Below the pieces are notes generated by a model. That model was given only the letters and a program-made list of their open reading frames with translations, was not told the origin of the DNA and searched no databases. Position numbers and translations under genes: made by a program. A stretch of 64,000 nt of DNA from Mycobacterium triplex (GTDB lineage: Bacteria > Actinomycetota > Actinomycetes > Mycobacteriales > Mycobacteriaceae): positions 3,950,734 through 4,014,733 of the forward strand of contig NZ_HG964446.1 in assembly GCF_000689255.1 (NCBI RefSeq), given 5' to 3'. Below, piece by piece: positions 16,525 through 24,792 of the stretch. The first letter of the stretch is position 1. Each line of letters opens with the position of its first letter.

Positions 16525-17816
16525 TGAGCCTCGGTATCGCGACGCGACCGAACGGGACACCGCCGCCCGAGCTCCCACTCGCCGAAGTCCAGCTGCAGTC
16601 CCTCGATTTCTGGGTGCGCAACGACGACGTTCGCGACGCCGCCTTCGCCACCTTGCGCCGGGAAGCCCCGATCTCGTTCTGGCCCGCGATCGAGATGGAG
16701 GGGTTCGAGTCCGGCGCCGGGTATTGGGCGCTGACCAAGCTGGACGACGTGCACTTCGCCAGCCGTCATCCCGACATCTTCAGCTCCGCCGGCGGCATCA
16801 CGGTCAACGACCAAACCCCGGAATTGGCTGAGTATTTCGGCTCGATGATCGTGCTCGACGACCCGCGGCACCAGCGGCTGCGATCGATCGTCAGCAGGGC
16901 GTTCACCCCGAAAGTGGTTGCCCGCATCGAGGCTTCGGTGCGCGAGCGGGCGCATCGGCTGGTGACCTCGCTGAGCGCCAACCATCCCGACGGCGGGGCC
17001 GACCTGGTCACCGAGCTCGCCGGACCGCTGCCGCTGCAGGTCATCTGCGACATGATGGGCATTCCCGAGGAGGACCATCAGCGAGTCTTCCACTGGACCA
17101 ACGTGATTCTCGGGTTCGGCGACCCGGACCTGACCACCGATTTCGAAGAGTTCATGCAGGTTTCGATGGACATCGGCGCCTATGCCACCGCGCTGGCCGA
17201 GGACCGCCGGTCCAACCATCACGACGATTTGACCACCGCCCTGGTCGAAGCCGAGGTCGACGGCGATCGGCTCACCTCACAGGAGATCGCGTCGTTTTTC
17301 ATCCTGCTGGTGGTGGCCGGCAACGAAACCACGCGCAACGCGATCAGCCACGGGGTGCTGGCGTTGTCCTGCTTCCCCGAGGAACGCGAAAAGTGGTGGT
17401 CCAACTTCGACGAGCTGACCCCCACCGCGGTCGAGGAGATCGTGCGGTGGGCGTCTCCGGTGATCTACATGCGCCGCACCCTGACCCGGGACTTCGAGTT
17501 GAGCGGCGTCAAGATGGCGGCCGGTGACAAGGTTGCGCTGTACTACAACTCGGCCAACCGCGACGAAGCACGGTTCGACAATCCGTGGGCTTTCGACGTC
17601 GCCCGTAATCCCAACCCGCATCTGGGTTTCGGCGGCGGCGGCGCACATTTCTGCCTGGGCGCCAACCTGGCTCGACGCGAGATCCGGGTCGTCTTCGACG
17701 AACTGCGCCGCGAAATCCCCGACATCACCGTCACCGGCAAGCCGTCGCGACTGCTGTCGCAATTCATTCACGGCATCAAGACCCTGCCGGTGTCCTGGAC
17801 TTCGCCGAGCCATTAG
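16524..17816 (+). CDS. cyp124: Cytochrome P450 CYP124
   Basis: 430 aa soluble bacterial P450. The I-helix motif is VVAGNETTRNA, the ExxR motif is in EEIVRWASP, and the haem-binding loop is FGGGGAHFCLGANLA, with the Cys as axial ligand. Long stretches (for example QTPELAEYFGSMIVLDDPRH) match my memory of M. tuberculosis CYP124 (Rv2266), which omega-hydroxylates methyl-branched lipids and cholesterol side chains. The start overlaps the stop of the MmpS-like gene. Redox partners are not encoded in the window. Confidence 0.92.
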   Translation: MSLGIATRPNGTPPPELPLAEVQLQSLDFWVRNDDVRDAAFATLRREAPISFWPAIEMEGFESGAGYWALTKLDDVHFASRHPDIFSSAGGITVNDQTPELAEYFGSMIVLDDPRHQRLRSIVSRAFTPKVVARIEASVRERAHRLVTSLSANHPDGGADLVTELAGPLPLQVICDMMGIPEEDHQRVFHWTNVILGFGDPDLTTDFEEFMQVSMDIGAYATALAEDRRSNHHDDLTTALVEAEVDGDRLTSQEIASFFILLVVAGNETTRNAISHGVLALSCFPEEREKWWSNFDELTPTAVEEIVRWASPVIYMRRTLTRDFELSGVKMAAGDKVALYYNSANRDEARFDNPWAFDVARNPNPHLGFGGGGAHFCLGANLARREIRVVFDELRREIPDITVTGKPSRLLSQFIHGIKTLPVSWTSPSH

Positions 17817-17840
17817 GGTCGCCCTTGCCCGGTTGTGTCC

Positions 17841-19004
17841 TTACAGGAACGAATTCTCCGCGCTGAGGCCAAGTTCGGGAATCGCACCGAACGCGAATGT
17901 CTCCGCGTTGCCCAGCCCAACCCCGCCGCCGACGGGATCCTCGACGCGCACCAGCAGGTCCCGCAACTGGTGCACCTTGCGGGCGGTTTCGGGATGGTCG
18001 CAGTTCGGTGTGTGGTATCCCTCCACCTTCAAGTCGCCGACCCACTGCCCGTAAACCCAGTCGTTCCAGCCGTAGTAACCGGCGGTGCCGAGATGAAATC
18101 CCGTCGGCCCGGCAGCGGTGATCGCCAAAGGCCGCTTCCTTCCGTCACTTTCGGTGAGGGTGATCGTTCCATGGGTAAGGCGGCGATTGGCGTCTTCGAA
18201 ATGCAGATCCTGGTCGACGGCGGCGAAGCGGAAGGCAGTTCCGTCGCCGTTCTGCTGCTCGGCTTGGTAGCGCGTCGATTCGAATCCGTCACCCTTCTCC
18301 TGCTGCAAGAACACGAACAGCGAGTAGGCCGATCCGTCGGGCCGCGTCATCGTCATCGGACACCACGTCATGAACATCTGGTCGATACGGCGACCACCGC
18401 GGGGCAGCCCCGGGATGGGTTTGCCCACCCCGGGGCGCAGGCCCCACGAGTGGTCACGGATCGAAATCCATTCGTCGGGCCTTATTTCGGTGCGCTCGCC
18501 GTCGAGTTCGACCCAACCCGATGCCACACCAATCTGGTGGTAGCGCAACACATTATGAGTGACCCGGTAGCCGTCGGGACTGCGGTCAGGCCACGGATCC
18601 TCCAACGCCGCCGGAAAGCTGCCCCGCATCTCGACGTCGAACGCGATCGGGGCGTGTTCGGTCTTGTCGAGCCGGATCCGGATCGCCTTCAGCGGTTCGA
18701 CGACGCTGTAGTGGATGGGCCCGACGTCGGTGCCCGACGGATCGGACGACAGCCGCCGACCACCCCGCACCGTCCACTGCTCGGTCCCCCGGCACACGCC
18801 GGCCGCACCGTCGAAAACGCCTCTGTTGGTGTACTTTCCGATGCCGAGCACGACCTGAAGCGAGTTGTCACGCGCGTGGGCCGTCGACCAGATTTTCTCC
18901 GTCCACGACGGATCCGACTGGCTCACCGTCGCGAAGGTGTCGACGATCTGATGCGTGAGCAGCTCGTCCTCGGGGACCAAACCGCCGTAGTTGGTGGACA
19001 GCAC
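17841..19004 (-). CDS. Uncharacterised AttH/CrtC-like beta-rich protein
   Basis: 387 aa without signal peptide or membrane segment. The sequence is rich in beta strands and aromatic residues. The motif ISIRDHSWGLRPG near residue 180 is typical of the AttH/hydroxyneurosporene-synthase (CrtC)-like lipocalin group (DUF7064-type). No specific substrate can be read. It lies 6 nt downstream of the ferritin-like hydrolase gene on the same strand, so the two form an operon, and it probably acts on the same lipid or terpenoid compound. The function is inferred only at fold level. Confidence 0.68.
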   Translation of the reverse strand: MLSTNYGGLVPEDELLTHQIVDTFATVSQSDPSWTEKIWSTAHARDNSLQVVLGIGKYTNRGVFDGAAGVCRGTEQWTVRGGRRLSSDPSGTDVGPIHYSVVEPLKAIRIRLDKTEHAPIAFDVEMRGSFPAALEDPWPDRSPDGYRVTHNVLRYHQIGVASGWVELDGERTEIRPDEWISIRDHSWGLRPGVGKPIPGLPRGGRRIDQMFMTWCPMTMTRPDGSAYSLFVFLQQEKGDGFESTRYQAEQQNGDGTAFRFAAVDQDLHFEDANRRLTHGTITLTESDGRKRPLAITAAGPTGFHLGTAGYYGWNDWVYGQWVGDLKVEGYHTPNCDHPETARKVHQLRDLLVRVEDPVGGGVGLGNAETFAFGAIPELGLSAENSFL

Positions 19005-19010
19005 AAGCGT

Positions 19011-19907
19011 TCAGCCTTTCGGAACGAAGGTCGTCATATCGGTACCGCGGTCGTATTCGCGCATCCAGGTTTCCGCCCAGGCGGGCAGCGGCTGGTCGGC
19101 CGGATCGTGGTGAGGCAACTGCGACAGCGCCAGCCTCCACACCATCCGGAGCAGATCCGAAGACGGGACGGCGTGTAAGGCGGGCCGCGAACCAGAACGT
19201 TTGCCGATCCGGTACCGGAGTTCGCTGCGCAGCGCGGACTCCATCACGTCCTGCGCGCAGCCGCCCCGCTCGGGCAGCGGAACGTGTTCGTCGATGGCCT
19301 TGGCGATCGTGGCGGCAATCTCGCCGACGTGCCGGAACGTCTGGCGCACGTGTTTGACGCGGTACCAGGGATCCGGCATCAGATGGCGGTAGAGCTTCAA
19401 CCCCGAGCTGCGATGCTCGATCTCCTCGACGAAATGCCACATCATCAGCGACGCCACCCGCGGGTCGCCACCACCGAACAGCGAGCCCCGATGGTCGAGG
19501 ATCACCTTGAACATCGGCGTGAACGTGGCCTCGAGGTTAGCGATGTAGGCGGCGTGAAACTCGACCGGATGCGTTTCGATCAGGTTGTTGTAGGACTCCA
19601 CCGTTTCGTCGTAGCACTGCTCGAGGCCCGGGTACTGCTCGATCAGCGCGATCATGTGCTTGCGGTGCGCCGCCGCGTGCTGGGCCTCCTGCCGCAGGAA
19701 GGCCTCGGCCTCTTCAGCCACCTCGGGGTCGGTGCTGAGCCGGTCCTGCGCTTGGCGCAGCGCGGCGATGATGTACTTCTCGAACGGCACCGCGATGAAA
19801 GTGAAGGCGTTGCAGAAGATCCCGAATTGCGGATTGGCCGGTTGCCACAGAAACGGCACCGTCGCGTCGAACTGGAAAGCCATCTTGCGGACGACCAGGT
19901 CTGTCAT
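19011..19907 (-). CDS. Ferritin-like metal-dependent hydrolase family protein
   Basis: 298 aa, all-helical, matching the 'predicted metal-dependent hydrolase' family (PF10118, from memory). Possible diiron ligands are visible in AFLRQEAQHAAAHRKH (about residues 68-83) and HFVEEIEHRSSGLKLY (about 158-173), the E-x2-H pattern of ferritin-like four-helix bundles. I chose the ATG at 19907 rather than the longer reading from 19976, because the extra N-terminal residues cover the regulatory region. It is divergent from a TetR gene, with repeated GATGTAA half-sites between them. First gene of an operon with the AttH/CrtC-like gene. Confidence 0.75.
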   Translation of the reverse strand: MTDLVVRKMAFQFDATVPFLWQPANPQFGIFCNAFTFIAVPFEKYIIAALRQAQDRLSTDPEVAEEAEAFLRQEAQHAAAHRKHMIALIEQYPGLEQCYDETVESYNNLIETHPVEFHAAYIANLEATFTPMFKVILDHRGSLFGGGDPRVASLMMWHFVEEIEHRSSGLKLYRHLMPDPWYRVKHVRQTFRHVGEIAATIAKAIDEHVPLPERGGCAQDVMESALRSELRYRIGKRSGSRPALHAVPSSDLLRMVWRLALSQLPHHDPADQPLPAWAETWMREYDRGTDMTTFVPKG

Positions 19908-19940
19908 CGGTGACTGCCTCGGGTTGACGTTCAAGGTCCG

Positions 19941-19983
19941 GATGTAACGATTCGCAGTGTGACATTTAGACCTCAAGATGTAA
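19941..19983. promoter_or_regulatory. Putative TetR operator cluster (GATGTAA half-sites)
   Basis: Half-sites GATGTAA at 19941-19947 and 19977-19983 and the inverted form TGACATT at 19960-19966 lie between the divergent ferritin-like hydrolase and TetR genes. The last half-site ends 10 nt before the TetR GTG start. The same motif occurs as a near-perfect palindrome at 21414-21430. The likely binder is the adjacent TetR protein; this is inference. Confidence 0.5.
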
Positions 19984-19993
19984 AGTACTCGGG

Positions 19994-20554
19994 GTGGCCA
20001 CCCGCGTACCGCCCAGCGCCGAGCAGTCGACCCGGCGCCGCATCCTGGCCGCCACGTTCGTGGTGCTCGCCCGCAGTGGGCGCAAGAAGTTGCTGCTCTC
20101 GGAGGTGGCCGCCGAAGCCAAGGTGTCGCGGCCGACGCTGTACCGCTACTTCCCCTCCAAGGAGGCGTTGCTCGACGCGTTCGGCCTCTACGAGCAGGAC
20201 AATTTCGATGCCGGCATTTCCTCGGCGATGGCGGGCCTGCGCGGTGTGGAAAGACTAGATGCGGCTTTACAATTCGTGGTCGACTTCCAGCGCACCTATT
20301 CGCTGGGATTCCTGGTCGACACCGAGCCCGAGCATGTGCTGTTCCAGATGAAGCGGGTGATGCCGATCCTGCACGGGCGCATCGAGCGGCTCATCGACGG
20401 CGACAACGCCGATCTGGCCGCGGCGACGGTGGTGCGAGTTGCGGTATGCCACTACCTGGTTGGCGATGACGACCGGGAACGATTTCTCGCCGAGCTGCGC
20501 TATGCCGCCGGGATCAGTCCACGGCGCCAGGCGTCGCGGTCTGCGACGGCTTAG
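19994..20554 (+). CDS. TetR-family transcriptional regulator
   Basis: 186 aa starting with GTG. The helix-turn-helix is ILAATFVVLARSGRKKLLL followed by EAKVSRPTLYRYFPSKEALL (about residues 15-60). The C-terminal domain has no recognisable ligand signature. The gene is divergent from the ferritin-like hydrolase operon. Its 3' end overlaps the 3' end of the convergent alpha/beta hydrolase gene by 41 nt. Shared half-sites on both sides (19941-19983 and 21414-21467) suggest it represses itself, the ferritin-like hydrolase operon, the alpha/beta hydrolase and the phosphotransferase as one local regulon. Confidence 0.83.
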   Translation: MATRVPPSAEQSTRRRILAATFVVLARSGRKKLLLSEVAAEAKVSRPTLYRYFPSKEALLDAFGLYEQDNFDAGISSAMAGLRGVERLDAALQFVVDFQRTYSLGFLVDTEPEHVLFQMKRVMPILHGRIERLIDGDNADLAAATVVRVAVCHYLVGDDDRERFLAELRYAAGISPRRQASRSATA

Positions 20555-21389
20555 CGTCCAGCCAACTGCAGATCCGTTCGGCGATCAAGTCGGGCTGCTC
20601 GAGATGCAGGAAATGGCCGACACCGTCGATCATTTGGAATGACGATCCGGGCGCCGGTAGGTACTCGGCCGCGCCTGCGACGACCTCCGCGCCCAGCCCG
20701 CCGTCATTGGTGCCGTGCAGATACAGGGTGGGGATCGAGGGCGGGACCAGCGTGGCGGCGGCTTCCGTTTCCGCTTGGGGGTCGGCGAACTCGGGGTTGA
20801 ATGTGGCGCGGTAGGGACCGATCACCCCGGCGATGTTCTCGGCGGTGACGTGTTCGCGTAGCCACGAAATATCTTGGTGGGCATCGTATCCCGGCGACCA
20901 ATCCGCCCATAACGACTCCCAGAACCCCGGCGCGAGTACCAGCGTCTCGGCCAGTCCCACCAGCTGGATGAGCCAGATGTAGAACGACCGCTTGAGCTGG
21001 GGATAGCTGAACATCGACTCCGCCAGCGCCGCCGATGGCGGCACCGCCAATGTCACCAGCCGGCTAAAGGCGGTCGGATCGGTAGCCACCAGTCCGTACG
21101 AAGCGTGCGCGCCCCAATCATGGCCGATCAATATTGCTCGGTCGTCAGCCTTTAACGCCTTGCGCACGGCGCGGATCTGCCGCACATACGTGCCGACACT
21201 GACCGGCCCGCTCGCCGGTGCGTCATAGGCGGGCAGCCAGGGGGCCGCCACTCGGTAACCGCGGTCGGCGAGCACCGGACCGAGGTGCCGCCAGGTGTGC
21301 GGAGTGTCCGGAAAACCGTGGACGGCGATGGCCAGCGGCCGCCTGGTGTCAGCGATGTCCCCGAACGTCAGCGGAACGTCTATGGCCAT
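20514..21389 (-). CDS. Alpha/beta hydrolase, epoxide-hydrolase/haloalkane-dehalogenase-like
   Basis: 291 aa. The oxyanion motif is VHGFPDTPHTWRHL near residue 24. The nucleophile elbow is LIGHDWGAHASYG near residue 99, with Asp (D-W) as nucleophile as in epoxide hydrolases. The catalytic His is in GVGHFLHLEQP near residue 265. The Asp nucleophile points to epoxide or C-halogen hydrolysis rather than esters. The start at 21389 has AAAGGAGATC immediately upstream. It is divergent from the APH-like kinase gene over a region with two palindromic TetR-type sites, and overlaps the TetR gene tail to tail. Confidence 0.83.
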   Translation of the reverse strand: MAIDVPLTFGDIADTRRPLAIAVHGFPDTPHTWRHLGPVLADRGYRVAAPWLPAYDAPASGPVSVGTYVRQIRAVRKALKADDRAILIGHDWGAHASYGLVATDPTAFSRLVTLAVPPSAALAESMFSYPQLKRSFYIWLIQLVGLAETLVLAPGFWESLWADWSPGYDAHQDISWLREHVTAENIAGVIGPYRATFNPEFADPQAETEAAATLVPPSIPTLYLHGTNDGGLGAEVVAGAAEYLPAPGSSFQMIDGVGHFLHLEQPDLIAERICSWLDAKPSQTATPGAVD

Positions 21390-21413
21390 CGGGATCTCCT
21401 TTGGGTTGACATG

Positions 21414-21467
21414 TGACATCGTAGATGTAAGAGATGCTGTGTTTACATTTGATAATCCATATGTAAA
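21414..21467. promoter_or_regulatory. Two palindromic operator-like sites in a divergent promoter
   Basis: Site A is TGACATC-GTA-GATGTAA (21414-21430), a near-perfect 17-bp palindrome. Site B has TTTACAT at 21442-21448 and ATGTAAA at 21461-21467, a perfect 7-bp inverted pair with a 12-bp spacer. Both share the ACAT/ATGT core with the sites at 19941-19983. They lie between the starts of the alpha/beta hydrolase (21389) and the phosphotransferase (21477), so one regulator could control both. Confidence 0.55.
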
Positions 21468-21476
21468 TGTTTGTCC

Positions 21477-22517
21477 ATGGCTGGACTGTCTCTGGGCCAA
21501 CGCGACTTGGCCACCACTCGTCTACAACTCGGCCGGTGGTTCGAGCACAAGTTCGGCAATGCCGTCGCCATCGGCGAAATGCGCCCAGCCAACCGGGCAG
21601 CGGGGTGGTCGAGCGTAAGCCTGTTGTTCAGCGTCGACGACGCAAGGGAGTTCGTCGTGCGCATCCCGCCGACCGGTGGCGGCATCTACGCCGAATACGA
21701 CCTGGCCGGTCAGACCCGAACCCAGCAGCTGCTGAACCACCACGGGATCGCGACTCCCTCCCCCATTTACTACGAAGCCGACACCTCGTGGCTGGGGTCG
21801 AGCTTTCTGGTGATGCCCCGCATCGTCGGACACACCCCGTCGGACACGTCGTACGCGTCGAAGGGCTGGCTGCACGGGGCCGGCGTCGATGTGCAGCGCC
21901 GAGTACACGATTCGTTTCTCGACACACTCGTTGCGCTGCAACGGGTTCCGATCGACGAGGCGCCCTGGCTCGAGCGCCCGCAAGGTGTGGGCAACGACGG
22001 AGAGCTCGGCTGGTGGCGCGACTACATCGAGTGGGCCACCGACCGGCAGGTGCCCGCACTGATCACCGACGCCTTCGACTGGCTATACCGGCATCAGCCG
22101 TCGGAGCAGCCGCAACTCGCGATCTGCTGGGGTGATGCTCGGCTGTCCAACGCCATCTTCGACGACGTCGGCCAGATCGTCGGCGTGCTGGACTGGGAAC
22201 AGGCCTGCCTGTGCCCGGCGGAGACCGACTTCGCCTGGTGGCTGGCCACGCGTCGACAGACCATGGAGGTCAACGGGATCGACGCCGACCCCGAACTCCC
22301 CGGCTTCGACAGCCAGGAACGGATCGTTCGTCGGTTCGAGGAGCTGATCGGGCGCCCGCTGGTCGACCTGAGGTGGTACGAGATCTTCGCGATGGTCCGG
22401 ATGGGGTGTTGCATTCTGCGCGTGCAGTGGTTGTTGCGCAGCATGGGCCAGGTCGACCACGGCCTAACTCGGGCCCCGGTGATGCCGGCGTGGGCCATCG
22501 AGGCGATCCGCGAGTAG
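21477..22517 (+). CDS. APH/choline-kinase-like phosphotransferase
   Basis: 346 aa. The kinase-like catalytic loop is ICWGDARLSNAIFDD (about residues 220-234; the family pattern is H-x-D-x4-N, here with W-G-D), followed by the magnesium-binding Asp in VGVLDWEQA near 243. Such proteins are common next to acyl-CoA dehydrogenases and lipid catabolic genes in mycobacteria, and their substrates are mostly unknown. The ATG at 21477 is preferred; a TTG two codons earlier is possible. The promoter region holds two operator-like palindromes. The replacement of the usual catalytic-loop His by Trp is worth noting. Confidence 0.78.
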   Translation: MAGLSLGQRDLATTRLQLGRWFEHKFGNAVAIGEMRPANRAAGWSSVSLLFSVDDAREFVVRIPPTGGGIYAEYDLAGQTRTQQLLNHHGIATPSPIYYEADTSWLGSSFLVMPRIVGHTPSDTSYASKGWLHGAGVDVQRRVHDSFLDTLVALQRVPIDEAPWLERPQGVGNDGELGWWRDYIEWATDRQVPALITDAFDWLYRHQPSEQPQLAICWGDARLSNAIFDDVGQIVGVLDWEQACLCPAETDFAWWLATRRQTMEVNGIDADPELPGFDSQERIVRRFEELIGRPLVDLRWYEIFAMVRMGCCILRVQWLLRSMGQVDHGLTRAPVMPAWAIEAIRE

Positions 22518-22557
22518 CCCGGCGCTCCCCGCCAAATCCCGGGCTTACGCTGGCCAG

Positions 22558-23121
22558 ATGACAGCCCCCGCGTTTCCCGCCCCCGAGGTGCTGGCCGCGC
22601 GCCAGAAACTTGTGCTCGACCACTTTCACGACGAGGTCCGCCAGGACTGGGACGACGTGCTGGCGACGTTTCCGCACCCGCACTACGAGCTGATCCCGCA
22701 GCTGGTCGTTCACGACGGAGACGACGCGGTGCGCGGCTACTACAACTACACGCGCACCGCGTTCCCCGATCAGGACCACGAGATCATCGCGCTGCGGCAC
22801 AGCGCCGACGCGGTGATCGTCGAGTTCTGGCTGATGGGCACGCATCGGGGCTACCTCGGCAAGGTTCCGCCCACCGGCAGCCGGTTCCGGGTCCGCATGA
22901 CCGCGTACTTCGTCTTCGACGACACCGAAACCCTTGTCTGCGAACGCATTTACTTCGACACGTTGACCATGATCAAACAGCTCCTCGGCGGGCTGGACAT
23001 GAAGAAGCCGTCGAACTGGCTGCTGGCCGCCCGCGCCGTGCGCGGGCTGTTGTCGATGTCCGCGGAAAAGCCGGACCCCACCCTGACCAACACCGTGCCG
23101 CCCGCTTTCCCCGAGGGCTAA
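22558..23121 (+). CDS. SnoaL/NTF2-like protein
   Basis: 187 aa with the cone-shaped NTF2-like/SnoaL pattern: an N-terminal helix (VLAARQKLVLDHFHDEV), a beta-rich core with VEFWLMGTHRGYLG and the SnoaL-type PPTGSRFRVRMTAYFVFDD. Family members are cyclases, isomerases or ligand-binding proteins, and the active residues cannot be assigned here. It starts 40 nt after the phosphotransferase gene on the same strand and may be co-transcribed. Convergent with the HAD gene, with 6 nt between stops. Confidence 0.75.
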   Translation: MTAPAFPAPEVLAARQKLVLDHFHDEVRQDWDDVLATFPHPHYELIPQLVVHDGDDAVRGYYNYTRTAFPDQDHEIIALRHSADAVIVEFWLMGTHRGYLGKVPPTGSRFRVRMTAYFVFDDTETLVCERIYFDTLTMIKQLLGGLDMKKPSNWLLAARAVRGLLSMSAEKPDPTLTNTVPPAFPEG

Positions 23122-23127
23122 AGCGCG

Positions 23128-23853
23128 TTAAGACGGCCACCAGACGCCGAGCTGATCGGCAAGGTCGAGGAAGTCCGACGCGTTGATGTCGAACTCGTCG
23201 GAATACTCCACATCGGCATCGCCGTCGGCCCCGAACTCCAGCGGTCGCGCAATGAACGCCGTGCGAAAGCCGAGCTGCGCCGCCGCGCGGATGTCGTATT
23301 TGTGGCTGGCCACCATCATGATCTCGGCGGGCTCCAGACCCAGGTAGGTCGCGGCCATCCGGTAGATCGCCGGGTCCGGCTTGAACACCCCGGCCATCTC
23401 GGCGGCGAAGATCGCATCCCAGGGCAGTCGGGCGCGTTTGGAGATGTTGATGACCGCGGACACGTCGGCGTTCGACAGCGTCGCCAAAATGAAGTCGCTC
23501 TTCAGCCAGGACAGCCCCGGTGCCACATCCGGCCAGGGCTCGAGTCGTTGCCAGGCCAGGGTGAGCTCCTCGCGCTCGGCCTCCGTGAATCCGGTGATCC
23601 CGCACTCGTCGAGCAAAGGGTCCAGCGCGGCGCGGTACACCGAGTGCACCGAAACCCATCCGCTCTGCCGAGTGCGCGCGGCCGCCAACGCGGTGAAGTA
23701 GCCCGCGCGCCAACGCCGGACCAGATCGGGCCAATCGGCATCCGGGTGACGCCCCGCGCTGATCCGCTGCGCCTCGTTGCAGACCGTCGAATGGAAATCC
23801 GTCGCGGTGCCTTGCACGTCGAACAACAACGCCCTAACCACAACCTTCATCAT
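23128..23853 (-). CDS. HAD-superfamily hydrolase, haloacid-dehalogenase type II-like
   Basis: 241 aa. Motif I is LLFDVQGT (D-V-Q-G-T, nucleophile Asp near residue 11), motif II is TLSNAD near 127, the conserved Lys is in GVFKPDPAIY near 161, and motif IV is MMVASHKYDIRAA near 184. The cap helix arrangement is like L-2-haloacid dehalogenases, in which the second Asp of motif I is not strictly needed; here it is Q-G. Two adjacent ATG codons (23853, 23850) can start. The longer upstream reading frame is Gly/Arg-rich and looks like antisense of the DUF202 gene. Confidence 0.78.
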   Translation of the reverse strand: MMKVVVRALLFDVQGTATDFHSTVCNEAQRISAGRHPDADWPDLVRRWRAGYFTALAAARTRQSGWVSVHSVYRAALDPLLDECGITGFTEAEREELTLAWQRLEPWPDVAPGLSWLKSDFILATLSNADVSAVINISKRARLPWDAIFAAEMAGVFKPDPAIYRMAATYLGLEPAEIMMVASHKYDIRAAAQLGFRTAFIARPLEFGADGDADVEYSDEFDINASDFLDLADQLGVWWPS

Positions 23854-23949
23854 GCAGCCGCCCAGCGGAAGCCGCGGTGGCGGGCCGCGCGGTTGGTTAA
23901 AATCATCGGTAACGAAAAGCTTGTTCCCATCTGCCCTGCGAGGTAGGTC

Positions 23950-24333
23950 GTGTCCGACCCCAGCATCACCGAGCGTCACGCCGACAGCGGGCAGGAATCC
24001 GAGCCCGATTATCGGTTCACGATGGCCAACGAGCGCACATTCCTGGCGTGGCAACGCACCGCGCTGGGACTGCTCGCGGCGGCGGTCGCCCTGGTGCAAC
24101 TCGTTCCGGAGATGACGGTGCCGGGCGCCCGCCGGCTGCTCGGCCTCGGCCTCGTGGTGCTGGCAATCCTGACCAGCGGGATGGGGCTGCTGCGCTGGCA
24201 GCAGGCCGATCACGCCATGCGCCGCGGCGATCCCCTGCCCCGGCATCCCTCGCCGGTCTACCTCGCCGTGGGGCTGTGCCTGGTCGGTCTGGTCGCGCTG
24301 GGGTTGGTCGTGCTGAAGGTTGTGTCGGGTTGA
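23950..24333 (+). CDS. DUF202 membrane protein (first of a pair)
   Basis: 127 aa with a GTG start preceded by GAGGTAGG. Hydrophilic N-terminus, then the DUF202 hallmark ANERTFLAWQRTALGLLAA, followed by three hydrophobic segments (about residues 37-56, 63-80, 103-122). Function unknown. Overlaps the next DUF202 gene by 4 nt. The pair corresponds to Rv2272-Rv2273 from memory. Confidence 0.82.
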   Translation: MSDPSITERHADSGQESEPDYRFTMANERTFLAWQRTALGLLAAAVALVQLVPEMTVPGARRLLGLGLVVLAILTSGMGLLRWQQADHAMRRGDPLPRHPSPVYLAVGLCLVGLVALGLVVLKVVSG

Positions 24334-24662
24334 CCCAGTCGACGGCGGCCGGCGATCCGTTCCGCGGGCTACAGGCCGAACGCACGGTCCTCGCCTGGAG
24401 CCGGACGTCGTTCGCGTTCCTGGCCAACGGCGTGTTGCTGGCGATCAAGGAAATCCACGGCGCCCGCGGCTGGATGCCGTTGATCCCGGCGGGTGTGGCG
24501 CTGCTCGCGGCAATGGGTACCTACGTGATCGCGTTCCGGCGCCAGGCCACACTGCAACGCAGACCGCTTCCGGTGCGCATCAGTCCTCGTCGCCCCGTGT
24601 ACGTCATCGGGGTGGCCACGTTGCTGCTCATCGCCATGGCCACGGCCGCGCTGCTGGTGTAA
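24330..24662 (+). CDS. DUF202 membrane protein (second of a pair)
   Basis: 110 aa. The TTG start at 24330 overlaps the preceding stop (TTGA), and the protein opens MTQSTAAGDPFRGLQAERT before the DUF202 signature TVLAWSRTSFAFLANG. Three membrane segments (about residues 25-42, 47-66 and 88-108). The two adjacent DUF202 proteins probably form a hetero-oligomeric membrane complex, which is an inference from coupling. No other start fits both length and signature. Confidence 0.8.
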   Translation: MTQSTAAGDPFRGLQAERTVLAWSRTSFAFLANGVLLAIKEIHGARGWMPLIPAGVALLAAMGTYVIAFRRQATLQRRPLPVRISPRRPVYVIGVATLLLIAMATAALLV

Positions 24663-24673
24663 CCGCCCGCTGC

Positions 24674-24704
24674 GTTTACCATCGCCAAACCTGCTGTTTA
24701 CCAT
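24674..24704. repeat. Direct repeat GTTTACCAT upstream of the acyltransferase gene
   Basis: GTTTACCAT occurs at 24674-24682 and 24696-24704, 22 nt apart (about two helical turns), in the 130-nt intergenic region before the plsC-like gene. A possible -10 element TACAAT lies at 24752-24757. The spacing suits a regulator binding site, but no regulator is identifiable. Confidence 0.3.
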
Positions 24705-24792
24705 AACTTTTCGCCACGACCCTGCGGATGCGGCCGCGTTGAATAGCTCCTTACAATCGGCGTGCCATTGGGATCCAACCAGGGAGGCTTGA

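Noticed and set aside
17835..19178. 447-codon plus-strand frame opposite the AttH/CrtC-like gene
   Set aside because: Arg/His/Val-rich shadow; the minus-strand protein carries the RDHSWG motif.
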